From an uncultured Clostridia bacterium (GTDB taxonomy: Bacteria; Bacillota; Clostridia; Christensenellales; UBA1242): a stretch of 64,000 nucleotides of DNA. The stretch covers positions 25,943 through 89,942 of the forward strand of contig CALWEA010000005.1 in NCBI GenBank assembly GCA_944376905.1, in the 5' to 3' direction. How positions within the stretch are numbered: position 1 is the stretch's first letter; every line of letters starts with the position of its first letter. The position numbers and the translations under genes were made by a program. This document shows positions 53,390 to 63,254 of this stretch, in pieces. The notes beneath the pieces are model-generated. The model made no database searches and was not told where the DNA came from. It saw only the letters and a list, made by a program, of their open reading frames with translations.

Positions 53390-55783
53390 TTATTTTTTAG
53401 TTTTTTTAGATTTATCTTTATCTTTCCATTGCCAATTTAAAATTTCTGGCATATCAATACCATATTTATTAATATAAGATGTGTGTTTTGCAAGCATTTC
53501 ATCCATTTTGTTATTTAATTCAATAACTTTTTTGATTTGAGGAAGTTTTGATAAAACTGTTTTAACTAAATTAAATCTATCCGTTTTATTTTGTACACGA
53601 ATATCAAAAGGCGTTGAAATTTTCCCTTCTTCTATATAACCATGAACTGTTAAATTTCTGTTTGTTCTTGCCCATGTAAATTCTTCAATCAAACTAGGAT
53701 AACCATGATAATTAAATACAATTGGTTTATCAATTGTAAAAATTTTGTCATATTCTTCATCGCTCATACCATGTGGATGAACAGAAGGGGAGCGCAGGCA
53801 CATTATATCAACAACATTAACAAATCTTAATTTTAAATTTGGTAAATTTTCTCTTAAAATTTGTGACGCTGCAAGAGTTTCCATTGTTATAACATCGCCA
53901 GCACAAGCAAGAACAATATCAGGTTCTTTTGTTGTTGTACTTGCCCAGTCCCAAATCCCATATCCTTTCTTACAATGATTTTTTGCATCTTGTATATTTA
54001 ACCATTGTGGAGAAGGTTGCTTTGAGGAAACAATTGCATTAACATAATTTTTTGTTCTTGCACAATGGTCGTAGACACAAAGCAAACAATTTGCATCAGG
54101 AGGAAGATAAAGACGAACAAAGTCTCCTTTTTTATTAGCCAAATGGTCGAGTAGACCAGGGTCTTGATGAGAATATCCGTTATGGTCTTGTTGCCATGCG
54201 TGTGATGTTAAAACAAGATTTAAAGATGAAATATCTTTACGCCAACTTATTTCTTTACTTGCTTTTAACCATTTTAAATGTTGAGAAATCATTGAATCGA
54301 CAACGCGAATAAAGGCAGCATAACTACTAAATATTCCATGACGGCCAGTTAATAAATAGCCTTCAAGCCAGCCCTCACACATATGTTCACTTAAATAACT
54401 ATCCATAATTCTACCAGAATGTGCAACATAATCATCATTTTCGTAAACGGTTGCGTTAAAAACATTGTTGCTAACTTCATAAACCGCAGTCATTTTATTA
54501 GAAACAAGTTCATCTGGACTAAAAATTCTAAAATTATTTGGATTTTTTTTAATAATATCTCTTAGAAAAATTCCAAGAATTGATGTATCTTGACTTTTTG
54601 TTTCTCCATGTTTTTTAACATCAACAGCATAATTGGCAATATCAGGTAAAATCAAATCTTTTAAAAGAAGTCCGCCATTAGCATTTTTATTGCAACCAAT
54701 TCGTGCATTTCCTTTTGGCGCCAATTCTTGCAAACTTTCAATTAATTTACCATTTTCATCAAAAAGTTCTTCTGGTTTATAACTTTTAAGCCATTTTTCT
54801 AAAAGTTTTATATGGTGTGGTTTTGTCATAGATATAGGAATATGATAAGCGTTGTGAGTTCCTTCCATTCTAATTCCATCAACTTCTTTTGGTTCGGTCC
54901 AACCTTTTGGAGTTCGCAAGATTATCATTGGCCAAATTGGACGATGAGAATTATTTTTACTTCTGGCGTTATTTTGAATGGTTTTTATTTCTTCGATAAC
55001 TTTATTTAAAGTTGTTGCCATCAATTTATGCATTTGCATAGGGTCATCACCTTCAACAAAATAAGGTTTCCAGCCATATCCCATAAATAGTTGTGATAAT
55101 TCTTGTTTGCTTATTCTAGATAAAACTGTTGGGTTTGCGACTTTAAATCCGTTTAAATGTAATATTGGCAATATAGCACCATCGGTTATAGGGTTAATAA
55201 ATTTATTTGAATGCCAACTTGTTGCGAGAGGGCCAGTTTCTGCTTCGCCATCACCAACTATAACAGTTGCTATTAAATTAGGATTATCAAGAATTGCACC
55301 AGTTGCATGAGCAATTGAATAACCAAGTTCTCCTCCCTCATGAATAGAGCCGGGCATATCAGCGGCAACGTGACTTGACATACCATTAGGGAAACAAAAC
55401 TGCTTACAAAATTTTTGTAAACCTTTATTGTCTTGAGTTATATCTGGATAAAACTGAGAAAAACTACCATCTAAATAAGTATTGGCAGTCCAAAAATGCC
55501 CACCATGACCTGGACCAGATAATAAAATCATATCTAAATCATAACGTTTAATAACTCTATTAAGATGCACATAAATAAAATTTTGTCCAGGAACAGTTCC
55601 CCAAGGTGCGACAATACGTTTTTTAACATGCTTATTTTCCAATGGTTTACGAAGCAAAATGTTGTCCCATAAATATTGTTGTGCAATTGCTAAATAATTT
55701 GTTGCTCGCCAATAAGCATCCATTTTTTTTATATAATCTAGTGTCAATTTCTTTTTTTCAGGAATAGTTTCATTATTTTTCAT
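53390..55783 (-). CDS. xfp: Phosphoketolase (xylulose-5-P / fructose-6-P)
   Basis: 797 residues, standard for the family. The thiamine-diphosphate motif VIVGDGEAETGPLATSWHSNKF (about 174-195) and the start region WRATNYLAIAQQYLWDN, GHGGHFWTANTY and GGELGYSIAHATGA are all diagnostic. The C-terminal part has HAWQQDHNGYSHQDPG and the LYLPPDANCLL segment. The enzyme splits xylulose-5-P (and/or fructose-6-P) to acetyl-phosphate and an aldose phosphate, the core of heterofermentative pentose or bifid-type sugar use. GGAGG stands before the ATG. It is a single-gene transcript by its surroundings. Substrate preference cannot be told from sequence. Confidence 0.97.
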   Translation of the reverse strand: MKNNETIPEKKKLTLDYIKKMDAYWRATNYLAIAQQYLWDNILLRKPLENKHVKKRIVAPWGTVPGQNFIYVHLNRVIKRYDLDMILLSGPGHGGHFWTANTYLDGSFSQFYPDITQDNKGLQKFCKQFCFPNGMSSHVAADMPGSIHEGGELGYSIAHATGAILDNPNLIATVIVGDGEAETGPLATSWHSNKFINPITDGAILPILHLNGFKVANPTVLSRISKQELSQLFMGYGWKPYFVEGDDPMQMHKLMATTLNKVIEEIKTIQNNARSKNNSHRPIWPMIILRTPKGWTEPKEVDGIRMEGTHNAYHIPISMTKPHHIKLLEKWLKSYKPEELFDENGKLIESLQELAPKGNARIGCNKNANGGLLLKDLILPDIANYAVDVKKHGETKSQDTSILGIFLRDIIKKNPNNFRIFSPDELVSNKMTAVYEVSNNVFNATVYENDDYVAHSGRIMDSYLSEHMCEGWLEGYLLTGRHGIFSSYAAFIRVVDSMISQHLKWLKASKEISWRKDISSLNLVLTSHAWQQDHNGYSHQDPGLLDHLANKKGDFVRLYLPPDANCLLCVYDHCARTKNYVNAIVSSKQPSPQWLNIQDAKNHCKKGYGIWDWASTTTKEPDIVLACAGDVITMETLAASQILRENLPNLKLRFVNVVDIMCLRSPSVHPHGMSDEEYDKIFTIDKPIVFNYHGYPSLIEEFTWARTNRNLTVHGYIEEGKISTPFDIRVQNKTDRFNLVKTVLSKLPQIKKVIELNNKMDEMLAKHTSYINKYGIDMPEILNWQWKDKDKSKKTKK

Positions 55784-56156
55784 AATTTTCCTCCAATAAA
55801 AACTGTGTAAAAATTTTTATTTTATTTGTAATTTTATAAATTTATCAAATTTATATATAAATTAAAAAATTATTTAACTAAGTTCAAAAAATATGATAAA
55901 TAAAAATAGGAACAAAATAAATAAAGATAAAACAGGTTTATTATAATTATTATTGTAATTCTACTAAAAAATATTATCATAAAAAAAATATATAGTCAAA
56001 TTAATTGTATGATTTTTCAAATTTAGACAAAAAATAATAAATAAATAATTTTTTTATAATTTTTATGCCTATTTTATTCTTGACAAAAAAAACATATAAT
56101 GATATGATTTTTCTAAATACAAAATATAAATTTAATAAATATTTAAAGGTGTTTTA
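55784..56156. other. Divergent promoter region between xfp and the GLUG-type protein
   Basis: About 370 nt, very A/T-rich. The plus-strand promoter is listed separately. The xfp promoter should also be here, but I could not single out a clear hexamer pair. Confidence 0.5.
56080..56108 (+). promoter_or_regulatory. Promoter of the GLUG-type surface protein gene
   Basis: Consensus TTGACA (56080-56085), 17-nt spacer, TATGAT (56103-56108). Confidence 0.75.
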
Positions 56157-58115
56157 ATGAATAAAGAAAAAAGAAAAATTTCATTAACAGAAATTGTTTT
56201 ATTTATTGTTTTTTTATTAGTGTTAACTGTTGTTTTAGTCCCTACATATTTGAGTTTAGCAAAAAAAGCAAGTATTACTACAGATTCGCAAATAGCAATA
56301 AAAATGAATGAAATAATATCAACTGAAACAAATTATGAAAATATTGAGCAAGTTGTTGATATTTTAACTAATAACGGTTTTGTTCTTGATAAATTAAATC
56401 CAACAAAAGATAATAATAGATTTGTTTGGGATAAAACATCACAACAAATATTATTAATAGATTCTAATTTTGAAGTTGTTGAAAATTCTGTTTCAAGACC
56501 TTATGATAAATCTTTATGGGAGTTATGGTTAACGGTTAATTCTCCTGAACAATTAGTTTCAACTGATAAATACCAAATAAATTATTATATAAATTGTAAC
56601 AATGAAAATAATTTTATTTTTGATAAACCAGCAAATATTTTAATTAATAGCGATGGTTTTGAGGGTGAATTGTATTTAGGAGAAAAAAACTCTCCTTTAA
56701 ATTTTTTCGGAACTTATAGTATAAATGGAAACATAGAAGGAAAAGTTTTTGTTAATATGCCAAATGCAACTATAAGTATCAACGGGAATATTAATGAAAT
56801 TGAAATTTTTCAAACAAGTAAGGTGAATTTATCGACAATTGAGGGTTTTGTCGATAAATTACAGATTAATGACGGATTTGTTGAATTAAAAAAACAAACT
56901 TATATTGAAAAAGTTATCTTTACAACAACATCTTCTAGTGCAGTTATTAAAAATAATGGTATTATTGGACAAGTTAAAAGTTATAATTTAGCAAATGAAG
57001 AAATAAATAATATTCCTTTTGTAACTTCTATAGACAATACAAATGGATATATAGAAAATTTAAGTGAAGATAATATTATTGAAAATCCAAAAAATTTTGT
57101 AATAGAAATTGCTAATCTTGAAGAATTTGAAAATTTTCGGGATTACGTTAATAAAGGTTTACAATATAAAGGTATAACTGTTAAATTAATTAACAATATT
57201 GAATTAAATGATGGCTGGGTTCCTATTGGTAATATTTCAAGAAATACTTTAAACAAACAATCATTAAATGTATTTTCAGGTATTTTTGATGGTAACAATA
57301 AATCTATTATAAATTTAAATAATAAAGGATATAAACCAAATGAAAAATCTTTATCGGAAAACCAAGATACACCTATTGACAAAAAAGAATTTATTTATGG
57401 TTTATTTGGAGTGGTTTCAAATGCCAATATAAAAAATTTAAATTTAGTTAATGTTAATATCAAAATTGACAATGAAAATGAATACATAGGAAGTTGTGTT
57501 GGTGCATTAATTGGATGTTCTATTGGAAGTTTAAATATTGATAATGTTAAAATATCTAATTCTAATCAAGTTTCAGCATTTTCTAATGTTGCTGGTCTTG
57601 TTGGTGGGGCATATCTTTATCAAAACAACAATGTATTAAATATTAATGATTTAATGGAAGAAGATAATCAATCCGCTCAAAATTCACAAAATCAAAGTCA
57701 AGTTATTATAAATAATTGTGAAATAAATATTAGGGTTACAGGAGTTAATAATGTTGCGTTAATTTTAGCACAAGCAAACAATTTTAGTAATAGTAAATTT
57801 ATGGTTGAAGTAAAAAATTGTAAAACTATGAATTTAGTAGAAGGTCAACAAAATGTTGCTAGTTACTTTGCAGAACTAGGAATGGGAGAGTTTAATATTT
57901 CTAATAATGTCAATTCTGCGAACATAAATTTAAAAAACTCTCAACTTAATGAAAATAGTGGTAATGTTGGAGTTAGTTTTGCCGTTTATAACAATACTCT
58001 TGATAAACAAGAATTTAGATTGTCTGCGATAAATAATACAAATACAGGAATTGTTAAATTAAACGATATTGTTTTAAATAATCCTAATTTAAATTTAAGT
58101 TTTAATATGGAATAG
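56157..58115 (+). CDS. Surface-anchored beta-helix (GLUG-type) protein with pilin-like N-terminus
   Basis: 652 residues. The N-terminus KRKISLTEIVLFIVFLLVLT, then VVLVPTYLSLAKKAS, resembles the class III/IV pilin anchor: short basic leader, Glu near the start of a hydrophobic helix, Pro within it, and an amphipathic extension. No Gly or Ala cleavage residue precedes it, so it may simply be a signal anchor. The second half follows the GLUG pattern: FVIEIANLEEFENFRDYVNKG, DGWVPIGN, FSGIFDGNNKSI, YGLFGVVSNANIKNLNLVNV, GSCVGALIGCSIGSLNIDNVKI and VAGLVGG, giving a right-handed beta-helix. The role is probably a surface adhesin or structural element. Confidence 0.72.
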   Translation: MNKEKRKISLTEIVLFIVFLLVLTVVLVPTYLSLAKKASITTDSQIAIKMNEIISTETNYENIEQVVDILTNNGFVLDKLNPTKDNNRFVWDKTSQQILLIDSNFEVVENSVSRPYDKSLWELWLTVNSPEQLVSTDKYQINYYINCNNENNFIFDKPANILINSDGFEGELYLGEKNSPLNFFGTYSINGNIEGKVFVNMPNATISINGNINEIEIFQTSKVNLSTIEGFVDKLQINDGFVELKKQTYIEKVIFTTTSSSAVIKNNGIIGQVKSYNLANEEINNIPFVTSIDNTNGYIENLSEDNIIENPKNFVIEIANLEEFENFRDYVNKGLQYKGITVKLINNIELNDGWVPIGNISRNTLNKQSLNVFSGIFDGNNKSIINLNNKGYKPNEKSLSENQDTPIDKKEFIYGLFGVVSNANIKNLNLVNVNIKIDNENEYIGSCVGALIGCSIGSLNIDNVKISNSNQVSAFSNVAGLVGGAYLYQNNNVLNINDLMEEDNQSAQNSQNQSQVIINNCEINIRVTGVNNVALILAQANNFSNSKFMVEVKNCKTMNLVEGQQNVASYFAELGMGEFNISNNVNSANINLKNSQLNENSGNVGVSFAVYNNTLDKQEFRLSAINNTNTGIVKLNDIVLNNPNLNLSFNME

Positions 58116-58509
58116 GATAACTATGATAATTGAAAAATAATTAATATTAAAGATTATTTTTTTATAAAATTTTTGAAATAAACTATAAATAATTTTATCT
58201 TTTTTTTATAAAAAAGATAAAAATAATATTAAACTATTACAAAAAATAAAAGAATTAAAAATAAATTAAGAATAAATTAATAATTGTATAAAAAAACTTT
58301 TTATTTAAATGTTTCTCAAAATAAAAAGTTTTTTTATATTATGAATTTATTATTTATGAATTTATTATTTATCAATTTTTATTTTTATTTTTTTTAGTAA
58401 TGTAAATTTTTGTTGTTTAAAAAACTATACTATCTTTTAATGATTATAAAATAATGGTTTTTGTTATTTTTGTTAAAAAATTATAAATAAAAAATATTAT
58501 ATATAAATT
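58116..58509. other. Intergenic region with two hairpins between convergent genes
   Basis: About 390 nt of A/T-rich DNA. Besides the terminator at 58291, a second 13-bp stem, TTTTATCTTTTTT (58193-58205) with AAAAAAGATAAAA (58210-58222), is present without a T tail. No gene seen. Confidence 0.6.
58291..58338. terminator. Bidirectional terminator between convergent genes
   Basis: AAAAAACTTTTTAT (58291-58304) pairs over 14 bp with ATAAAAAGTTTTTT (58321-58334). U tails form on both strands. Confidence 0.82.
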
Positions 58510-59745
58510 TTATCGTCCAACAGTTGTATTATCTTTTTCTCTGTTTTGTAATGATTTAATAGGGTGAATATCAACTTCAAATCTATAATCTTTGCCATGC
58601 TTTTCAATATAATCTTTAATAAAAGTATGACTTGTTACAGCAGATAAAGGTTTATTAACAATATTTTGGTAAATAATAAATTTATCTTTTTCATTTAATT
58701 TGTCAACAGGAATGTAATCTTCATGATCACCAGTTAAATTAACAGTATTTTTCAAAACCTCTCGAACATAATCTATATTAGATTGAAGTTTTAAAAGAGG
58801 AGGATATTCTCCTGTTGGAAGAATTTCTTGCCAATTCTTTTTTTCAAATTTTTGTAATAGATAATTACTTGCTTGCAGATGAGAAACTTCTTGTTCAAAG
58901 AAAATAGACCATAATTTTTTTATAGTTTTATCGGTTTCATTTTCCATCATACTATAATAAAGATAACTTTCTACATATTCATGAATTAAATAACATTCAA
59001 GCATTGAAACGTTGGGCGCAAGCAAACTACCGTATTGAGAAACGTGGTCTTCCTCAACCATACCTATTTCAGTAAATAAACGTTTTCCGTAATCGTTATG
59101 GTAAAAAGATGCTTGATTCATATAAAAATTCATAGTTTGCTGTTCTGCAGCGGTGATGATATGTGTGTCAATTAAAGACTGTATGTCTATATTTTTTATA
59201 TCTGAAAAAGTTTTGATTGTGTCGTATGGATGTCTGTGGTGGGCAATTGTTGGACGACCTGGCATAATTTCGGTGTAACCTCCAACTAATTTTTCTGCCT
59301 TTATTTTGTAGTCATGTTCTAAAAGATTGGAAAATCTGTAAAGGTGGTCGAAATCTTCAAGAAGAGCAAAATCTAGTGCTTTTTTTAAATTTTTATCTAA
59401 ACATCTTTGTGCTAAAAATGCTGTTAAATCAACGGCTAGTTGTTCATAAGAAATTGTTGTTTCAAGTAGTGTTTCGTTTAAAGGTTTAAGATTGGCTATT
59501 GCTTTTTGCTGTTGTTGTTCTATTCTGCGTGCCAAAGCAAGTTCACATCTTAATTCGTTATTATTACAATGTCTACTAAAATTATGACCAAATTTAACCA
59601 TTTCAAATTCTGTTCCATTCATTAAGATAATTCGAGCTTTGGTGTAAGGGTCAATATCTTCTTTTGTGTATGGTGAAGTATCTAAATCGTTCCAGCGCAT
59701 AATATATTCACCAACATTTTTTACTTTCAAATCAAATGGATTCAT
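58510..59745 (-). CDS. Ferritin-like (diiron-type) protein, unknown function
   Basis: 411 residues, all-helical. Paired Glu/His motifs of a ferritin-like four-helix bundle are visible: E101 in YEQLAVDLTAF, the cluster LLEDFDHLYRF (E130, D131, H134), VEEDHVSQYG (E231, E232, H234), IHEYVESYLYY (E256, E259) and FEQEVSHLQAS (E286, H289). These could bind a di-iron or di-manganese site. It is longer than rubrerythrins and has no rubredoxin CxxC pairs. AGGAG stands before the ATG. I recognise the fold type but not a characterised family; oxygen or peroxide handling is only a guess. Confidence 0.7.
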   Translation of the reverse strand: MNPFDLKVKNVGEYIMRWNDLDTSPYTKEDIDPYTKARIILMNGTEFEMVKFGHNFSRHCNNNELRCELALARRIEQQQQKAIANLKPLNETLLETTISYEQLAVDLTAFLAQRCLDKNLKKALDFALLEDFDHLYRFSNLLEHDYKIKAEKLVGGYTEIMPGRPTIAHHRHPYDTIKTFSDIKNIDIQSLIDTHIITAAEQQTMNFYMNQASFYHNDYGKRLFTEIGMVEEDHVSQYGSLLAPNVSMLECYLIHEYVESYLYYSMMENETDKTIKKLWSIFFEQEVSHLQASNYLLQKFEKKNWQEILPTGEYPPLLKLQSNIDYVREVLKNTVNLTGDHEDYIPVDKLNEKDKFIIYQNIVNKPLSAVTSHTFIKDYIEKHGKDYRFEVDIHPIKSLQNREKDNTTVGR

Positions 59746-60043
59746 TTATGTTTCTCCTTTTTTTTAATATAAAATTATTTTAACCAAAAATTAAAATTTC
59801 AATCAAAAATTTATTAAATTATTTTAATAGAGAAGAGTGTAGTCAATAAATTTAATCAATGTATAAATAAAATATAAAAATTAGGAATATTAGAAATAAA
59901 TAGAATAATTTATTAATATATAGAATAATTTATTATAGTATTATATTTATTAGCATTACATGAAACATAAAATAAAAATTAATTTTAACATAAAAAACAA
60001 ATTAATTTTAACCATATTTTAAAAATAATAATATATTTTCTCT

Positions 60044-61330
60044 ATGGAATATTTTTCAAAATTTATAATTAATAAAAAAGCACTTTTAAGTAATCTTAAT
60101 AATTTACCAACTAAAAATATATGTGCAATGGTAAAAGCAGATGCGTATGGACATAATATAGAAACTGTATGTAAAATTTTAAAAAATAAAGTTTCTTTTT
60201 TTGGCGTTGCAAATATGGAAGAGGCGTTAAGAATAAGAAAAGTGGATAAAGAATCAAAAATATTAATTGTTGGTTATTGTAATGATATAGAACTTGCTGT
60301 TAAACATAATATAAGTTTAACTGTTAATAGTTTTAAACAATTGGAAATAATAAATAAAAATTTAAAAAATAGAAAAAGTTATCAAGATAAAAAAATAAAA
60401 AAGCAATTTTTTAAAAAAGAAAATAGTTTCAGTTTAAAAGCAAAGAAATCAATAAATAATGGCGAAAAAATAGATTATAATTTGCAAACAAATAAGATTG
60501 ACACAAAAAAACTATGTTTACATATAAAAATAAATTCAGGAATGAATAGACTTGGTATTTCCGATATACAAGAATTAAAAAAATGTATAAAAATTTTTTT
60601 ACATAATAAAAATTTATGTTTTGAAGGAATTTATACTCATTTTTCAACATTAGATTGTGATAAAGCATTTTTTTATAAACAATTTAAAAAATTTAAAAGT
60701 TTAATTAATGAAATACCTTCGTTTTTTAATCCAATAAAGCACATAGGAGGAGGGGCAGTAATAGAAAATTTAAATAAAAAAGAATTGGATTTATATATGG
60801 TTAGGGTTGGTTATAAATTATACACAACACCAAATAGTGTTTTAACTATTACAAGTAAGATTATAAAAATCCATGAGTTAAAATATAGAGACCGTGTTGG
60901 ATATTCAAATGGTTATGTTTGTGATAAAAAAACAAAAATTGCTGTTATTCCACTTGGTTATGCTGATGGAATAAATAGATTATTATCTTATAAAACATAT
61001 AAAACTAATAAAACATATAAAACTAAATCAAAAAACAATTGTAAATTAAAAAATAATACATTTATAAAAGAAGATAATGAATACAAAAACACTAAAAATT
61101 TCAACACAAACATATATGTTAAAATAAATGGAAAAAAGGCATTAATTGTTGGTAATGTTTGTATGGATATGTTTTTTGTTGATGTAACAAACATTAAATG
61201 TAATGTTTTCGATGAAGTTATTGTTTATGATGGAAAAACTTTAAACAAATGGGCATTAAAATGCTTAACAATACCTTATGAAATATTAACTTCATTAAAT
61301 TATGAAAGAATGAAATTTACAATTAAATAA
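60044..61330 (+). CDS. alr: Alanine racemase with two Lys/Asn-rich insertions
   Basis: 428 residues; the family usually has 360-390. The PLP-binding lysine is K31 in AMVKADAYGHN, and the catalytic tyrosine is Y287 in RVGYSNGYVCDK. LHIKINSGMNRLG, YTHFSTLD, YMVRVGYKLY, IPLGYADGINR and VGNVCMDMFFVDVT are all family motifs. It makes D-alanine for peptidoglycan. Two segments, about 106-155 and 315-356 (with YKTYKTNKTYKTKSK), are low-complexity Lys/Asn insertions in surface loops and leave the active site intact. No ribosome site is obvious before the ATG (TTCTCT), so the start is less certain. Confidence 0.93.
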   Translation: MEYFSKFIINKKALLSNLNNLPTKNICAMVKADAYGHNIETVCKILKNKVSFFGVANMEEALRIRKVDKESKILIVGYCNDIELAVKHNISLTVNSFKQLEIINKNLKNRKSYQDKKIKKQFFKKENSFSLKAKKSINNGEKIDYNLQTNKIDTKKLCLHIKINSGMNRLGISDIQELKKCIKIFLHNKNLCFEGIYTHFSTLDCDKAFFYKQFKKFKSLINEIPSFFNPIKHIGGGAVIENLNKKELDLYMVRVGYKLYTTPNSVLTITSKIIKIHELKYRDRVGYSNGYVCDKKTKIAVIPLGYADGINRLLSYKTYKTNKTYKTKSKNNCKLKNNTFIKEDNEYKNTKNFNTNIYVKINGKKALIVGNVCMDMFFVDVTNIKCNVFDEVIVYDGKTLNKWALKCLTIPYEILTSLNYERMKFTIK

Positions 61331-61434
61331 AGATAAATTACAATTTTTTAGTAATTTTTAAATATCAAAATAAAATTTTTTTAAATTTTAAAAATTTAAT
61401 TGAAATTATACTTAATTTTTGATAACATAATTTT

Positions 61435-62130
61435 ATGAAAATTGTTTCAGGTAAGTTTAAAGGAAAAAATTTAATTTCGCCAAATTCTAATCATGTTCGT
61501 CCAACATTAAGCAAAGTAAAAGAAGCGTTGTTTACAAGTTTGCAATTTGACATAGAAAATGCTAATGTCTTAGATTTATTTTGTGGAAGTGGTGCGTTGG
61601 GTATTGAGGCATTAAGTAAAAATGCTAAAAATGTTATTTTTGTTGATAAAAGTGCCAAAAGTATTAGTATAACAAAACAAAATTTAATTGAACTAGGTTA
61701 CAAGTTAACTAAAAAACATAGAATTGTTTGTCATAATGATGATGGAAAAATAATTGATAACGACATTAGCAAAAAAAATAATATTAAAAAAAACAAACAA
61801 GTTATTGATAGTCTAGAAATTAATACAATTGAAACCGAATTTCATCCAAATTCACAAAATATAAAAATTTATTGTTGTAATTATAGTAAAGCCTTATACT
61901 TGTTAAGTGAAGAAAATTATAAATTTGATATAATTATAATGGACCCACCTTATGAACAAAAAGAATATTATAAAATTGCATTAAGGATGATTAAAGAGTT
62001 GAATCTATTAAATAATGATGGTGTTATAGTTTGTGAACGTATGAAAAAAACAGAAATTCATCAAAGTTATTTTACATTAATTAAAACCAAAATTTATGGA
62101 ACAGTTGCTGTAGATTATTTTGGTTTTTAA
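61435..62130 (+). CDS. rsmD: 16S rRNA (guanine966-N2)-methyltransferase RsmD
   Basis: 231 residues, about 40 longer than usual. The SAM-binding fold shows MKIVSGKFKGKNL, RPTLSKVKEALF, VLDLFCGSGALGIEALS (motif I) and the catalytic DPPY box in IIIMDPPYEQKEYYK. It methylates G966 of 16S rRNA. Between the acidic SAM strand and DPPY lies an extra hydrophilic loop of about 40 residues (KKNNIKKNKQVIDS and following), similar in style to the insertions in alr. The ATG follows alr by about 100 nt, with no clear ribosome site. coaD, its usual neighbour, is not present. Confidence 0.93.
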   Translation: MKIVSGKFKGKNLISPNSNHVRPTLSKVKEALFTSLQFDIENANVLDLFCGSGALGIEALSKNAKNVIFVDKSAKSISITKQNLIELGYKLTKKHRIVCHNDDGKIIDNDISKKNNIKKNKQVIDSLEINTIETEFHPNSQNIKIYCCNYSKALYLLSEENYKFDIIIMDPPYEQKEYYKIALRMIKELNLLNNDGVIVCERMKKTEIHQSYFTLIKTKIYGTVAVDYFGF

Positions 62131-62285
62131 ATATTTTTTTAAATAAAAAAAATTATTTTAATAAAAAAATAATTCTAATATAAGAAATTTTCAAATTTTA
62201 ATTGTAAGATAGTGTTATCTATGAAGTTTTGTTTTTTAATTGCATAAGTATTTAAGTTGCGTTATAGAATTAAAAATAAAAAAAT

Positions 62286-62323
62286 AAAAACTCAAATTTG
62301 ATATTAAATTGAGTTTTATTTTA
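62286..62323. terminator. Bidirectional terminator between rsmD and tmk
   Basis: AAAACTCAA (62287-62295) pairs with TTGAGTTTT (62309-62317), extended by AAA/TTT with one bulged base. A/T tracts on both sides serve both genes. Confidence 0.82.
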
Positions 62324-62385
62324 TTATTTGTATAATATTAAATGTAAATTATTTATTATTTGTATAATATTAAATGTAAATTATT
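62322..62385. repeat. Tandem 32-nt duplication before the tmk stop
   Basis: TATTATTTGTATAATATTAA and the next 12 nt occur twice head to tail (62322-62353, 62354-62385), right up to the tmk stop codon. It looks like a recent slippage duplication. Confidence 0.75.
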
Positions 62386-62387
62386 TA

Positions 62388-63083
62388 TTATTGTTGTTTA
62401 TCCAAAGATGGAATGATAGCCAATTCTTCTAATTTAGTAATAATTTTAGAATTTATTTCATCAATTGATTGTAATTGATTTTGATTAATACAATGTATAA
62501 TGTTCCAGTTATTTCTTTTGGCAACACTTAAACCATGTAGATATGAGTTTTTTAAATAATGTAAATTTTGTTCGTGGATATCCGTTTTTTCACCATTTTT
62601 ATTTACAGTTCTTTTTTTACGTAAACCAACTGAAAAAGCGGGAGGAACATCTAAAAAGAAAATACAATCAGGTTTAGGAATTTTTGCAAACTTATATTCA
62701 ATTGTTTTTAATATATTTTCAAAGTTAGTTTTTTCTTGTTCTGTTTCTAATTTGGAACCTTGATGAATAAAATTTGATTCCATATACCTATCTAAAATTA
62801 ATATTCCACCGCTTTGTAAAAATTTTTTGTATTGTTGCATAGTGCAAATTCTATCAGCGGTAAAAAGTAGGGAAGTAGCATAAGGGTCAATAAGATTTGC
62901 ATCTGTTCCTAAATCCCCATTCAAATACATTTTTACTGGGCCAGAAGATAAACTGTCATAATTAGGGAAACTTTGTTTTTTAACATTAAATCCACGTTTT
63001 TGTAATTTTTCTAATAATAAGTTTGCTTGGGTTTCTTTTCCACTACCATCAACTCCCTCTATAACGATAATTTTTCCTTTCAT
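62388..63083 (-). CDS. tmk: Thymidylate kinase
   Basis: 231 residues from ATG 63083. The upstream in-frame GTG at 63089 is rejected because AGAGG (63093-63089) lies 5 nt before this ATG and overlaps the GTG. The P-loop is EGVDGSGKET (9-18). Other motifs are SFPNYDSLSSGPVKMYLNG, FTADRICTMQQYKKFLQSG and LILDRYMESNFIHQGSK (DRY motif). It phosphorylates dTMP to dTDP in DNA precursor synthesis. The length slightly exceeds the usual 205-215, and its SFPNYD and HEQN features suit the longer branch seen in some Clostridia. Confidence 0.93.
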   Translation of the reverse strand: MKGKIIVIEGVDGSGKETQANLLLEKLQKRGFNVKKQSFPNYDSLSSGPVKMYLNGDLGTDANLIDPYATSLLFTADRICTMQQYKKFLQSGGILILDRYMESNFIHQGSKLETEQEKTNFENILKTIEYKFAKIPKPDCIFFLDVPPAFSVGLRKKRTVNKNGEKTDIHEQNLHYLKNSYLHGLSVAKRNNWNIIHCINQNQLQSIDEINSKIITKLEELAIIPSLDKQQ

Positions 63084-63254
63084 ATTCACCTCTAATATTT
63101 ATTAAATCAGGCTTATGCTATCATAAATTTTTGATAATGTCAAGATGCAGGCAAAAAAACATAAAATTATACAAATTTCGACTTTATAAATATTAGGAAT
63201 AAAAAATTTTAAGTGATATAATAAAATATCATAAAGAGTTATAAGGAGGATAAA

